NCBI RefSeq assembly: GCF_002797555.1
Contig: NZ_PGFA01000002.1
Coordinates: forward strand, 682,001 to 746,000
DNA length: 64,000 nucleotides
Direction of reading: 5' to 3'
DNA from: Hymenobacter chitinivorans DSM 11115
GTDB taxonomy: Bacteria; Bacteroidota; Bacteroidia; Cytophagales; Hymenobacteraceae
The position numbers were made by a program, and so were the translations under genes. Of the stretch, positions 16,514 to 25,195 are shown one piece after another; the first letter of the stretch is position 1, and every line of letters starts with the position of its first letter. The notes below the pieces were generated by a model. It was given only the letters and a program-made list of their open reading frames with translations, did no database searches and was not told where the DNA came from.

Positions 16514-16900
16514 TTACAAGGGCTTATCGACTACGAACTGATAGGTGCGGGCATACTCCTGGGCGCGGTGGCGGAGCTTATAAAACACGTACAGGTTGAA
16601 GAAGTGCATGGCGCCCAAAATCAGGATGATGGTGCCAAGCTTGATACTGAGTGTCTCGACGCTGCCCTGGTAGCTGGTAATTTCGTCGGTGCTGCGCAGC
16701 GTCAGAGTGGCATACCCGATGTTGATGAGGTAGAAACCCGTGAGCAGGAGCTTGTTGACGGAATCCGCCAGGTGCTCGTTGCCGTGGAAAATATCGACCA
16801 GAAACGTGCGGCCATTCGTGAAAAGCGTGCGGGCCACCCACACCGTGAGCAGAACCGTGACGGGCAGATACACCCCGTAAACGAGCAAGTGGTAGTTCAT
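16514..16900 (-). CDS. Conserved hypothetical membrane protein, three helices
   Basis: 128 aa, function unknown. Hydrophobic helices lie at about residues 5-25, 48-68 and 85-108 (LGTIILILGAMHFFNLYVF). The loop between the first two reads TLFTNGRTFLVDIFHGNEHLADSVNKLL, and the tail is charged (KLRHRAQEYART). No catalytic motif is seen. I believe similar short proteins occur across Cytophagales. It lies 64 nt downstream of the TIGR01777 gene in the same direction and may be co-transcribed with it. Confidence 0.7.
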   Translation of the reverse strand: MNYHLLVYGVYLPVTVLLTVWVARTLFTNGRTFLVDIFHGNEHLADSVNKLLLTGFYLINIGYATLTLRSTDEITSYQGSVETLSIKLGTIILILGAMHFFNLYVFYKLRHRAQEYARTYQFVVDKPL

Positions 16901-16964
16901 GACGGTAAAAAGTTAGAAGTGAAAAAAGGATAAAGAAGCGCGGCACTACAAGCACCGGAAGAAG

Positions 16965-17882
16965 CTAGGGAAGCTGGGGCACGAGGTCGGCCAGAGCCTG
17001 CTCGCAGCTGGGAAACTGGAACCGGAAACCCGCCTGCACCAGCCGCGCGGGTACTACTTTGCGACTTTTCAGCACCAGCTCAGTCTCGGTACCCAGCAAA
17101 AACGCCCCGATTTCGAGTAGCCACCGCGGCTGGGGCAAATGGAAGCGGGGCCGGTAATAATGGTCGAGCAGGCCGTTGAATCCGTGGTTGGGCAGCGGCT
17201 GGGGTGCGCAGAGGTTGAAGGTGCCGTCCAGGTCGGGGCGAGCCAGCAGAAACTCCACGGCCCGGCAGAAGTCCAGCACGTGCAGCCAACTTATCCACTG
17301 CCGGCCCGTGCCCTGGGGCGTGCCCAGCCCGAAGCGCGCCAGGCGTGCCATTACCGGCAGGGCCCCACCGTCGGGCCCCAACACGATAGCCGTGCGCAAG
17401 GCCAGCCGACGGGTGCAGGGCGTGGCGGCCACCCAGAATTCGGCTTCCCAGCGCTGGGCTACCATTTCGGAAAAGTTGCGGCCAATGCGGCCGTCGGCTT
17501 CGGTATTGGCCGGCTCATCGGCCGGGGTATCGGTGTAAATCGTGGCCGTGGACAGGTTCAGCCAAACGGGTGGGGGAGTTTGGCAAGCGGCAATGGCCTG
17601 ACCCAGCACCCGGGTGCTTTCGGTGCGGCTGCGGGTAATGGCGTACCGATTGACGGCCGTGTAGCGGCAGTCCACGGTGCGGCCCGCCAGGTTTAGCACC
17701 ACGGCTGCCCCTTCCAGCTCGGCGGCCCAGGCGCCCAGGGTTCGGCCGTTCCAGGCTACCTGCCCGGCTCCCGCCCGCCGACTCAGCACTACCACCCGGT
17801 AGCCCAGCAAGGTAAAATAGCGGGTCAGGTGCTGACCAAGAAACCCGGTACCCCCGGCAAGAATCATTTTGGGCCGTTCCAT
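16965..17882 (-). CDS. TIGR01777 family epimerase (SDR, YfcH-like)
   Basis: 305 aa NAD(P)-binding protein of the extended short-chain dehydrogenase superfamily. It has the glycine motif AGGTGFLGQHL, VVLNLAGRTVDCRYT, and the C-terminal DUF1731 segment (RPRFHLPQPRWLLEIGAFLLG, KSRKVVPARLVQAGFRF). Substrates of this family are unknown. The promoter region carries a palindrome (17961-17978) that closely matches the one in front of the divergent-side neighbour, the GbsR regulator at 18004, so regulation by that protein is likely. Confidence 0.87.
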   Translation of the reverse strand: MERPKMILAGGTGFLGQHLTRYFTLLGYRVVVLSRRAGAGQVAWNGRTLGAWAAELEGAAVVLNLAGRTVDCRYTAVNRYAITRSRTESTRVLGQAIAACQTPPPVWLNLSTATIYTDTPADEPANTEADGRIGRNFSEMVAQRWEAEFWVAATPCTRRLALRTAIVLGPDGGALPVMARLARFGLGTPQGTGRQWISWLHVLDFCRAVEFLLARPDLDGTFNLCAPQPLPNHGFNGLLDHYYRPRFHLPQPRWLLEIGAFLLGTETELVLKSRKVVPARLVQAGFRFQFPSCEQALADLVPQLP

Positions 17883-17960
17883 GCTGCGACAAGCGTTGAG
17901 TGAATGGATAAAAGGGAAGCCAGCTAGCAGTAAATTCTGATCAGCTGATTTTTATTAAAC

Positions 17961-17978
17961 TTTCAGTAAAAATTGAAA
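17961..17978. promoter_or_regulatory. Inferred GbsR operator in front of the TIGR01777 gene
   Basis: TTTCAGTAAAAATTGAAA shares 15 of 18 bases with the perfect palindrome at 18554-18571. It lies 78 nt upstream of the epimerase start. Confidence 0.5.
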
Positions 17979-18003
17979 TCAATAAGTAAAAAAATAAGCC
18001 CGG

Positions 18004-18525
18004 CTATGGCCCCGGCCGCATGAGCTTCATAAAGGTGCTCAGAAACCAGTTTTCGTCGGCCTTGATGAGCGTGGCGGCGGCGCGGTCGGCAAAATCGGCG
18101 AAGTTCTGAATGCTGCCAATCATCTGGGTAAAGGCTGCGGTTTCCTCGGGCGTGGCGGTGGGAGAGGGCTCCACCTGCCGGATTTCACCCAGCACCCGCA
18201 CAATGGGCTCCAACTCCCGGCGGCGGCGCTCCTTCAGGATCAGGGTGGCCACACGGTGAATATCCTTTTCGGCCGAGAAAAACTCGCGCCGCTCGCCCGG
18301 CCGCAGCTCTTTGCGCACAATGCCCCAGTCCATGAGGGCCCGCACATTCATATTCACGTTGCCCCGCGAAATCTGGAGCTGCTCCATGATATCCTCGGTA
18401 CTCAGGGCCCCTAGCGACACCAGCAGCAGCGCGTGAACCTGCGCCATCGTGCGACTCACGCCCCAGGCCGAACCCAGGGTACCCCAGCCTTCAATGAATC
18501 TGCGCTTGGCTTCGTCGAGTTGCAT
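18004..18525 (-). CDS. GbsR/MarR family transcriptional regulator
   Basis: 173 aa. N-terminal winged helix with ALSTEDIMEQLQISRGNVNMNVRALMDWG... split over residues 40-75, then a charged helix (ATLILKERRRRELEPIVRVL) of GbsR type. GbsR proteins repress osmolyte-uptake genes in Bacillus; here the adjacent target seems to be the TIGR01777 epimerase. The ATG at 18525 lies only 4 nt after the -7 box, predicting a leaderless mRNA. The palindrome at 18554-18571 covers the -33 TTG, which fits autorepression. Confidence 0.85.
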   Translation of the reverse strand: MQLDEAKRRFIEGWGTLGSAWGVSRTMAQVHALLLVSLGALSTEDIMEQLQISRGNVNMNVRALMDWGIVRKELRPGERREFFSAEKDIHRVATLILKERRRRELEPIVRVLGEIRQVEPSPTATPEETAAFTQMIGSIQNFADFADRAAATLIKADENWFLSTFMKLMRPGP

Positions 18526-18529
18526 GGCT

Positions 18530-18559
18530 CAAATGTAGAAGGATATTTTATACTTTCAA
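18530..18559 (-). promoter_or_regulatory. Promoter of the GbsR gene, placed for leaderless transcription
   Basis: On the minus strand TTG (18557-18559) and TACATTTG (18530-18537) are 19 nt apart, an ideal Bacteroidota promoter. Only four bases separate the -7 box from the ATG, so the transcript should begin at or next to the start codon. Confidence 0.7.
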
Positions 18560-18571
18560 TAATTATTGAAA
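18554..18571. promoter_or_regulatory. Perfect 18-bp palindrome, inferred GbsR autoregulatory operator
   Basis: TTTCAATAATTATTGAAA is its own reverse complement and contains the -33 TTG of the gbsR-like promoter. Confidence 0.65.
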
Positions 18572-18843
18572 ATAAATTTAGCCAGTACTCGAAGCACGCC
18601 TTACCTCCGAAGGAGCAATAAAAAATCATGTTTAAATTCAATATGTGCCGCGTGAGTTTTGTCCAATTACGTGGTTAAGCTTGCTGTGGAGCGGATGGCG
18701 GGCTAGTTTGGGACCAGGGCCTTTATTAAAATATAAGTATGTAAAAATCAGGGTTTACAAAGTGCTAAATCTGTCGTTGAGGTCGGTGAAAAGGCTAGCT
18801 GGACGCTAGGAACCAACCGAAAAGGCGAGCGTAAGATTGGCCC

Positions 18844-19308
18844 ATGGAACCCAACCGCCCCACCGACACTCCTTCTCAAATGCCCCGTTCGGCTACGGCT
18901 GGCCCCGGGCAGCCCCTGGTCATTCCGGTTATCGAAGAACAAGCCGTTATCAACCGGGAAGTGGTAGAAAGCGGGCGGGTGCGCCTGGCCAAAACGGTGC
19001 ACGAGCGGGAAGAGCTGCTCGAAATACCGCTACAACACGAGGAAGTACTCGTCGAGCGGGTGCCCGTCAACCAGTTTGTGGCCGACGGGGCCGCCACCCC
19101 CGGCCTGCGTTACGACGGCGACACGACCATTATTCCGGTGCTGCGCGAGGTAGTGGTGACGCGCCTATTAGTGGTCGAAGAAATCCGCGTCACGAAGCGC
19201 ACCCAAACCACCATGCTGACCCAGCCCATTACCCTGCGGCACGAGGAAATGCACATCGAACGAAACCCGGCCGCCGGGGCCGCCCCGGGGCCTGCTTCTG
19301 CAGAATAA
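18844..19308 (+). CDS. DUF2382 (YsnF/AvaK) stress-related protein, short form
   Basis: 154 aa. The middle is a DUF2382 domain: IPVIEEQAVINREVVESG, VRLAKTVHEREELLEIPL, HEEVLVERVPVN, and a second block VVTRLLVVEEIRVTKRTQ...ITLRHEEMHIERNP. DUF2382 proteins are general-stress proteins of unknown biochemistry. It lies 38 nt upstream of a longer DUF2382 gene, so the two likely form an operon. TAAGATTG at 18832-18839 is a -7-like box placed 4 nt before the ATG. Confidence 0.85.
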   Translation: MEPNRPTDTPSQMPRSATAGPGQPLVIPVIEEQAVINREVVESGRVRLAKTVHEREELLEIPLQHEEVLVERVPVNQFVADGAATPGLRYDGDTTIIPVLREVVVTRLLVVEEIRVTKRTQTTMLTQPITLRHEEMHIERNPAAGAAPGPASAE

Positions 19309-19346
19309 TCACCCTGTTTAATCTCCCAACCCTAAATTCTTTCACC

Positions 19347-20243
19347 ATGAACCAGACCGTAGTAGGAATCTTCGATAACATTCAGGCCGCTCAGCAGGCT
19401 TCGCGCCAACTCATTGCCGCCGGTTTTATGCAGGAAAACGTGGACATCTCCTCCGGAGGCGCCGCTACGGCCAGCGGCAGCACTGCCGGCACTACCAATA
19501 CCGCTAGCACCAACAGCAGCAACTACCAGAATACCAGTGGTACGACTACCGAAGCCGTCGGCGACGCTGCCGGCCGCGCCGGTGACAGCATCAGCAACTT
19601 CTTCAGCAACTTATTTGGCGGCGACGACACCGAGGACGCCCGCCGCTACTCGCACGTTGCCCGGCAGGGCCACTCCATTCTGACGGTGCACTGCCAGTCG
19701 GCGGAGCATGCTCGGCAGGCGGCTGAAATTCTGGACAACGCCGGAGCCGTGGACGTGGATGAGCGCGCCGCCCAGACGGGCTACGCCGGCGCCAACAGCT
19801 ACCAAGCCGGTGCCAATACTGGTCAGGAAGGCATGTCGGCCCAGGTAATCGAGGAAAACCTGCAGGTTGGCAAGCGCGTGGAGCAAACCGGTGGGGCCCG
19901 CCTGCGCAGCCGCATCGTGGAGCGCCCCGTGGAAGCCAGCGTCCGGCTGCGCGAAGAGCACGTGAGCGTGGAGCGGCACCCGGTAAACCGGCCCGCCACG
20001 GAAGCCGACTTCAACACCTTCAAAGAGGGTGAAATCGAAATTACGGAAAGCGCCGAGCGCGCCGTAGTGGGCAAAGAGGCTCGGGTGGTAGAAGAAGTGA
20101 CGCTGGGTAAGGAAGTTACCGAGCGCGAAGAAACCATCCGCGACACGGTGCGCAAAACCGAAGTTGACGTGGAGCGCATCAACGATGCCTCAACCCAACG
20201 CACGGGCTACACCACCGACGACGACGCACGCCGGACTTCGTAG
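19347..20243 (+). CDS. DUF2382 (YsnF/AvaK) stress protein with N-terminal general stress protein domain
   Basis: 298 aa. The N-terminus (MNQTVVGIFDNIQAAQQASR) resembles the heat-induced/general stress 17M domain, a small alpha-beta module. A Ser/Thr/Asn-rich linker (residues 38-75) and a second copy-like strand (YSHVARQGHSILTVHC) follow. The C-terminal half is DUF2382 (VIEENLQVGKRVEQTGG, VEASVRLREEHVSVERHPVN, VGKEARVVEEVTLGKEV). This two-part layout is common in soil bacteria exposed to desiccation or radiation. Start ATG at 19347 was chosen over longer frames that overlap the preceding gene. Confidence 0.88.
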   Translation: MNQTVVGIFDNIQAAQQASRQLIAAGFMQENVDISSGGAATASGSTAGTTNTASTNSSNYQNTSGTTTEAVGDAAGRAGDSISNFFSNLFGGDDTEDARRYSHVARQGHSILTVHCQSAEHARQAAEILDNAGAVDVDERAAQTGYAGANSYQAGANTGQEGMSAQVIEENLQVGKRVEQTGGARLRSRIVERPVEASVRLREEHVSVERHPVNRPATEADFNTFKEGEIEITESAERAVVGKEARVVEEVTLGKEVTEREETIRDTVRKTEVDVERINDASTQRTGYTTDDDARRTS

Positions 20244-20262
20244 TTTGTTGAACAGTGGACAC

Positions 20263-20295
20263 AAAAAAGGGAGCCAGAATCTGGCTCCCTTTTTT
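20263..20295. terminator. Bidirectional terminator
   Basis: Perfect 15-bp stem (20263-20277 with 20281-20295), A-run and T-run on the two flanks, between convergent genes. Confidence 0.92.
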
Positions 20296-20310
20296 GCGTG
20301 TATAGCCGGT

Positions 20311-23300
20311 TCAAATCAGCTGGCAGGCCTCAATTTCCATGGCCCGCATCTTGCGGATAAACTCCTTGGGCTCGATGCGGTAACGCCGCGAATAGGTATC
20401 GACGGTAAGGTGCTCGTGGGGCTCGGCAAACTTGATTTCGAGCTTTTTCGAGCCCGCGCAGCCTTCCACGGCTTCCATAAACCGGTCCATGAAGGGCTCG
20501 GTAATCGTGCGTAGATCGAGCTGCACCCGCACGCCGTTGGCCAGTTTCTCGGCCACGTTGAACAGGGGCTCCATGGTCAGGATCTTGAACTCAAACTGGT
20601 CGGAGTCGCGGAAGCGCTGGGCGTACTTGCCCCGGATATACATGGGCGGCACCTGCTCCTTGTCGTAGTTGCGGGGGTTAATCAGGGCCGAGAAGCGGCT
20701 GTAGTCGTCGCGGAACAAGGCCAGGTTCAGGCTCGACTCGTAGTCTTCCACGCTGAACGAGACGAAGGGCTGGCCGGTCTTGGTGGTCTTGAACATAACG
20801 TTCGAAATCAGCCCGGCCACGGTTACTTCGCGGTTTTTGTAGTTCTCCACCTTATCCAGCCCGCAGGTGCAGTAAGAGTCGATTTCGAGCTTGAAGTCGT
20901 CCAGTGGGTGACCCGAGAGGTAGAAGCCCACCACTTCTTTTTCGCGGCGTAGCAGCTCGGTAGCGGGCCAGGGCTCCATGTCGGCTACCTTGGGCAGAGG
21001 CATGGCCACGGCCCCGAAAGCCCCGCCGCCAAACAGACTCTGCTGGGCCGAATCCTGGTCGGCCTGGTACTGCTGGCCCATGCGCACGGCCTTGTCGATG
21101 AGGTTCTGGTCGCCGGCAGGTGCGTCCACGAACTGGCGGCGGTGGTAACGCTCAAACGAGTCGAAGGCGCCCGACAAGGCTAGGCTTTCGAAGGTCTTCT
21201 TGTTGACGGCCCGCAGGTTGACGCGCTTCGAAAAGTCGAAAATATCGGTGAACGGGCCCTTTTTGGCCCGCTCAGCCACGATGTTCTCAATGGCCGCCTC
21301 GCCGGCGCCCTTCACGGCAGCCATGCCGAAACGAATCTGGCCCTTTTCGTTGACGTTGAACTTGAGGATGGATTCGTTGACGTCGGGCCCGAGTACGGCC
21401 ACGCCCTGGCGGCGGGCTTCCTCGATAAAGAAGGTCACCTTCTTGATGTCCGACATGTTGTTGGTCAGCACGGCGGCCATGTACTCGGCCGGGTAGTTCG
21501 CCTTCAGATAACCCGTCTGGTAGGCCACCACGGAGTAGGCGGCGGAGTGGGAGCGGTTGAAGCCGTAGGCCGCAAACTTCTCCATCACGTCAAACACCTC
21601 GTTGGCCTTTTTCTCCTTGATGCCGTGCAGTTCGGCGGCGCCTTTGCAGAATTTCTCCCGCTCCTGGGCCATCTTTTTCATGTCCTTCTTACCCATGGCC
21701 CGGCGCAGCAAGTCGGCGCCGCCGAGGGAGTAGCCGGCCAGAATCTGGGCGGCCTGCATGATCTGCTCCTGGTACACCATGATGCCCTGGGAGTAGTTCA
21801 AAATGGGTTCCAGCAGCTCGTGCGGGTATTCCACCTCCTCGCGCCCGTGCTTGCGGTTGATGAAGTTCGGAATGAACTGCATCGGGCCGGGCCGGTACAA
21901 GGCGTTCATGGCAATCAGGTCCTCGATGTTGGTGGGCTTGAGGTCCTTGAGGTACATGCGCATGCCCTCGGACTCGAACTGGAACGTGCCAATCGTGTCG
22001 CCGCGCTGGTAGAGCTCGTAGGTTTTGGGGTCGTCGAGCGGGATGTCGTCGATGTTGATATCAACGCCGTGGTTTTTCTTGATCAGCTCCAGGGCATCGA
22101 CGATGATAGTCAGGGTTTTGAGCCCCAGAAAGTCCATCTTGAGCATCCCGGCACTCTCAATCACCTTACCGTCGAACTGCGTCACGAGCAGGTCGGAGTC
22201 CTTGGAGGTGGACACCGGAATGTACTTGGTGATGTCGTCGGGGGCAATGATAACGCCGGCCGCGTGGATACCGGTGTTGCGCACCGAGCCTTCCAGCTTC
22301 TCGGCCAGGCGCAGGATCTGCCCGCGTAGGTTGTCGGGCGCGTCGTCGCGCCGAATCATGTCGAGCTCCTGATTTTCGGCAAAGGCGCCGGCCAGGGTCG
22401 TGCCGGGCTTTTCGGGCACCATCTTGGCCAGCTCGTTGGTCAGGGGCAGCGGCAGCTCCATGGCCCGGGCCACGTCCTTGATGCTGGACTTGGCGGCCAT
22501 GGTACCGAAGGTGATAATCTGGGCCACCTGGGTTTTGCCGTACTTATCCACCACGTAGTCGATAACGCGCTGGCGGTTCACGTCGTCGAAGTCGATGTCG
22601 ATATCGGGCATAGACACCCGCTCCGGGTTCAGGAAACGCTCGAACAGCAGCGAGTACTTAATCGGGTCGATGTTGGTGATACCCACGCAGTAAGCCACGG
22701 CCGAGCCCGCCGCCGAGCCCCGGCCCGGGCCCACGGCCACGCCCACGCTGCGGCCGTGGTTGATGAAGTCCTGGGTGATGAGGAAGTAGCCGGCGAAGCC
22801 CATCGTCTGGATGATGCGCAGCTCGTAGTCCAGGCGCTCCTCGATTTCGGGCGTGCGCTCGGAGTAGCGGGGCGGCTTGGTCATCGTCACGACGCCCTTG
22901 CCGGCACTCGGCCCAAAAGCCCCCACGTAGGTCAGTTCGCGCAGAAACTCGTCGGCGTTGGCAAAAGCCGCAGGAATGGGGAAGTTGGGCAGCAGAATGT
23001 CGCGCTGCAGCTTGGGCGGCGTGATTTTATCAACGATTTCGTTCGTGTTGTCCACGCTTTCCGGCACGTCGCGGAACAGGTGGTTCATCTGCTCCTGGCT
23101 CTTGAAGAAGAACTGGTCGTTGGGGAAGCCGAAGCGGGAGCGGGGCCGGGGCATCTGGGCTTCCTCGTCGATGCGCATGAGCTGGCGGCGCACCGAGTCG
23201 TCGGAAGAAGCCAGGGGGCGCAGGTTGTCGAGGTGGTCGTAGAGCACCTTTTTCTCGCCCGAAATCAGGCGGAAGTACTTGGTCTGGAAGTCGCCGACCG

Positions 23301-24027
23301 GGATACTGTACTCTTCGCCGGTATTCACGCACAAGAGCAAATCGTGGGGCGCGAAGTCCTCCTGATTCACGTAGTGCGAATCGTTGGTGCAAATCACCTT
23401 GACGTTGTACTTCTGGGCCCACTTGAGCAGCACCTGGTTGAGGTCTTCCTGACTTTTGCCGGTGTTATCGATATTCTCGATGCCGTGGCGCTGGATTTCG
23501 ATGTAGTAGTCGTCGCCGAACACGTCGAGCCACCACTTCAGCTGCTTCTCGGCTTCGTCCTCTGTTTTCCAGAGCAGGGCCTGGGGAATTTCGGCCCCGA
23601 TGCAGCAGGAAGTGGCAATCAGACCCTCGTGGTATTGCAGTAGCAGCTCCTTGTCGATACGCGGATACTTGGAGTACACGCCCTCGATAAAGCTCATGGA
23701 GCAGAGCTTGGCCAGGTTCTGGTAGCCGGCCTGGTCCTTGGCCAGCAGCAGTTGGTGGTGCCGCACGTCCCGCTCCCCTTTTTCCCGGCTGAAGCTCTTC
23801 TTGTGCCGGTCTTCCACCAAGTAGAACTCGCAGCCGACGATGGGCTTCACGTTGTACTTATTGGCTTCGGCCACGAAGTTGAACGCGCCAAACATGTTGC
23901 CGTGGTCGGTGAGGGCAACGGCGGGCATGCCGTCGGCCTGGGCCTTCTTCATCAGGGCGCTGATGCTGGCCTGGCCGTCGAGCAGGGAATACTGGGTGTG
24001 GCAGTGCAGGTGGGAGAATACGGGCAT
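20311..24027 (-). CDS. dnaE: DNA polymerase III subunit alpha
   Basis: 1238 aa replicative polymerase. An N-terminal PHP domain (FSHLHCHTQYSLLDG, VALTDHGNMFG) is followed by the C-family polymerase core with the catalytic aspartates in MPDIDIDFDDVNR around residues 472-480 and the fingers region YQEQIMQAAQILAGYSLGGA. An HhH region (AYGFNRSHSAAYS nearby) and an OB fold near residues 1040-1110 (VTVAGLISNVMFKTTKTG) complete it. The length is that of DnaE1, not the error-prone DnaE2. The gene is alone between a bidirectional terminator and an inverted-repeat element just upstream of its ATG. Confidence 0.97.
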   Translation of the reverse strand: MPVFSHLHCHTQYSLLDGQASISALMKKAQADGMPAVALTDHGNMFGAFNFVAEANKYNVKPIVGCEFYLVEDRHKKSFSREKGERDVRHHQLLLAKDQAGYQNLAKLCSMSFIEGVYSKYPRIDKELLLQYHEGLIATSCCIGAEIPQALLWKTEDEAEKQLKWWLDVFGDDYYIEIQRHGIENIDNTGKSQEDLNQVLLKWAQKYNVKVICTNDSHYVNQEDFAPHDLLLCVNTGEEYSIPVGDFQTKYFRLISGEKKVLYDHLDNLRPLASSDDSVRRQLMRIDEEAQMPRPRSRFGFPNDQFFFKSQEQMNHLFRDVPESVDNTNEIVDKITPPKLQRDILLPNFPIPAAFANADEFLRELTYVGAFGPSAGKGVVTMTKPPRYSERTPEIEERLDYELRIIQTMGFAGYFLITQDFINHGRSVGVAVGPGRGSAAGSAVAYCVGITNIDPIKYSLLFERFLNPERVSMPDIDIDFDDVNRQRVIDYVVDKYGKTQVAQIITFGTMAAKSSIKDVARAMELPLPLTNELAKMVPEKPGTTLAGAFAENQELDMIRRDDAPDNLRGQILRLAEKLEGSVRNTGIHAAGVIIAPDDITKYIPVSTSKDSDLLVTQFDGKVIESAGMLKMDFLGLKTLTIIVDALELIKKNHGVDINIDDIPLDDPKTYELYQRGDTIGTFQFESEGMRMYLKDLKPTNIEDLIAMNALYRPGPMQFIPNFINRKHGREEVEYPHELLEPILNYSQGIMVYQEQIMQAAQILAGYSLGGADLLRRAMGKKDMKKMAQEREKFCKGAAELHGIKEKKANEVFDVMEKFAAYGFNRSHSAAYSVVAYQTGYLKANYPAEYMAAVLTNNMSDIKKVTFFIEEARRQGVAVLGPDVNESILKFNVNEKGQIRFGMAAVKGAGEAAIENIVAERAKKGPFTDIFDFSKRVNLRAVNKKTFESLALSGAFDSFERYHRRQFVDAPAGDQNLIDKAVRMGQQYQADQDSAQQSLFGGGAFGAVAMPLPKVADMEPWPATELLRREKEVVGFYLSGHPLDDFKLEIDSYCTCGLDKVENYKNREVTVAGLISNVMFKTTKTGQPFVSFSVEDYESSLNLALFRDDYSRFSALINPRNYDKEQVPPMYIRGKYAQRFRDSDQFEFKILTMEPLFNVAEKLANGVRVQLDLRTITEPFMDRFMEAVEGCAGSKKLEIKFAEPHEHLTVDTYSRRYRIEPKEFIRKMRAMEIEACQLI

Positions 24028-24037
24028 CTTCCGGGGA

Positions 24038-24112
24038 ATTCTGAGTGTTGAATTCTGACTGCTGAATTGGAATGCCCGATAATGCAGCAGTCAGAATTCA
24101 GCAGTCAGAATT
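24038..24112. repeat. Inverted repeat with tandem AATTC-TGACTGCTG arms
   Basis: Arms 24038-24065 and 24085-24112 are 28 nt each and match at 26 positions as reverse complements. Each arm is itself made of two about 14-nt direct repeats. The element begins 11 nt upstream of the dnaE start codon, so it lies in the dnaE leader or promoter region. Confidence 0.85.
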
Positions 24113-24182
24113 TAATAAGAGTAAAGTTACCGCCAAAAGCGAGGCCGGGAAAGATTGCGCGGCAAGTGGTTTTTGTGTAGTA

Positions 24183-24220
24183 ACCGAAAAAGGACGGCTT
24201 TGCGTGCCGTCCTTTTCGGT
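24183..24220 (-). terminator. Terminator of the 24319-24804 gene
   Basis: Arms 24183-24198 and 24206-24220 pair with one bulged A. It lies about 100 nt beyond the stop codon. Confidence 0.7.
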
Positions 24221-24318
24221 GGGTGTTCCTCGGCCGCTACGGCCACTCAGCTTCCGGCGCTGCTGCCAAGGGTGTTGGGGAGCGGGCTGCGCACACAACT
24301 TATTTTAGGGGCAGGGAC

Positions 24319-24804
24319 TTAGTCGGCGGGTATCAGTGGGGCCGGCAAGGTAGCGAGCTGGGCGGCGTCGAAGCGGCGGAAAGCAGCTTCCAAGGCGGGG
24401 TTTTGCTGGCGCCGCGTCTTCATTTTAGCGGCGGAGGCGCTGGTAAGCAAAGCCTGCTGGTCCTTGGCCCAGGTCGGGCTCTGCAAGTTGAGGCGGACGG
24501 GCATTTTCATGTTTACGGGCAGCTTTTTGAGCTCTTCGGCTTCGGCCACCAGCCCTTTCTTGCGCGCCCCAAATTCGGTAATGGCAGTGCTCAACAGGGC
24601 AATAGCCCGGCCGTCACTGGGCGCAAAGTAAATTTCCCGCTGGCGCTGGTTGAGGTCGGCAAAATACTGCGCGGCATGGGCTTTCAGGCTGGTAACCACG
24701 GCCGGCGGGGTGGGTTGAGAACCGGCCGCAGGTTTGGTTTGAGCCAGCAGGGTGGCCGCGGTGGTCCACGCTAGGCAGGCAGTAAGCACGAGGCGTTTGG
24801 GCAT
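24319..24804 (-). CDS. Secreted hypothetical protein, paralogue of the LysM protein N-terminus
   Basis: 161 aa with a signal peptide (MPKRLVLTACLAWTTAATLLAQ). Function unknown. The segment REIYFAPSDGRAIALLSTAI aligns with REIYFEPSDTRAVSLIEAAL in the LysM protein at 26344-27201, and both continue with a Leu/Gln-rich helix and a late NPxLxAAxxRxxA. The protein is therefore the same small helical domain without the LysM. No lipobox. It could be a periplasmic partner in peptidoglycan handling, but that is inference from the paralogue only. Confidence 0.7.
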   Translation of the reverse strand: MPKRLVLTACLAWTTAATLLAQTKPAAGSQPTPPAVVTSLKAHAAQYFADLNQRQREIYFAPSDGRAIALLSTAITEFGARKKGLVAEAEELKKLPVNMKMPVRLNLQSPTWAKDQQALLTSASAAKMKTRRQQNPALEAAFRRFDAAQLATLPAPLIPAD

Positions 24805-25195
24805 ACGTTCAGAATAAATAGCTGCCGGGAAGTTCCAGCGTGGTTATGGGGGCGCCGCGCCCACCCGGTCGAAGCCAAAGGTATCCTCGTAACGGTGCTG
24901 CCGCCCGGTTAGTGCCTCCCGGGTATTATAGCGGGCCGGTGGGCAGTGGGGCAGGGCTAGGACGATGCTGACGAAGCCCAACCATTAGAATCTGATTATC
25001 TTGCCCGAGTTATTGCACTTATTCTACCCGCCGGTTCGTTACAGGGCCAGCTTAATCTACGGCTGCCGAGCAGCTACTTTGGATTTTCTACGCTGATCAG
25101 GTCGTCGCTTCCGGGCGGCGGCACATGGTTATTTCTGGGTTTCTATTTAGTCGTTTTTGTCATTCCCGGCCGAGCGGTTCGGTCAGTATCTGCGC
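24805..25195 (+). other. Intergenic region before the desaturase gene
   Basis: About 390 nt without a credible gene. TACTTTG at 25075-25081 is a near -7 box. An in-frame TTG at 25157 could extend the desaturase by 13 residues, but the extension has no features. Confidence 0.4.

Noticed and set aside
18837..19346. Upstream extension of the second DUF2382 gene
   Set aside because: It overlaps the first DUF2382 gene in another frame, and translates to Arg/Pro-rich noise until the ATG at 19347.
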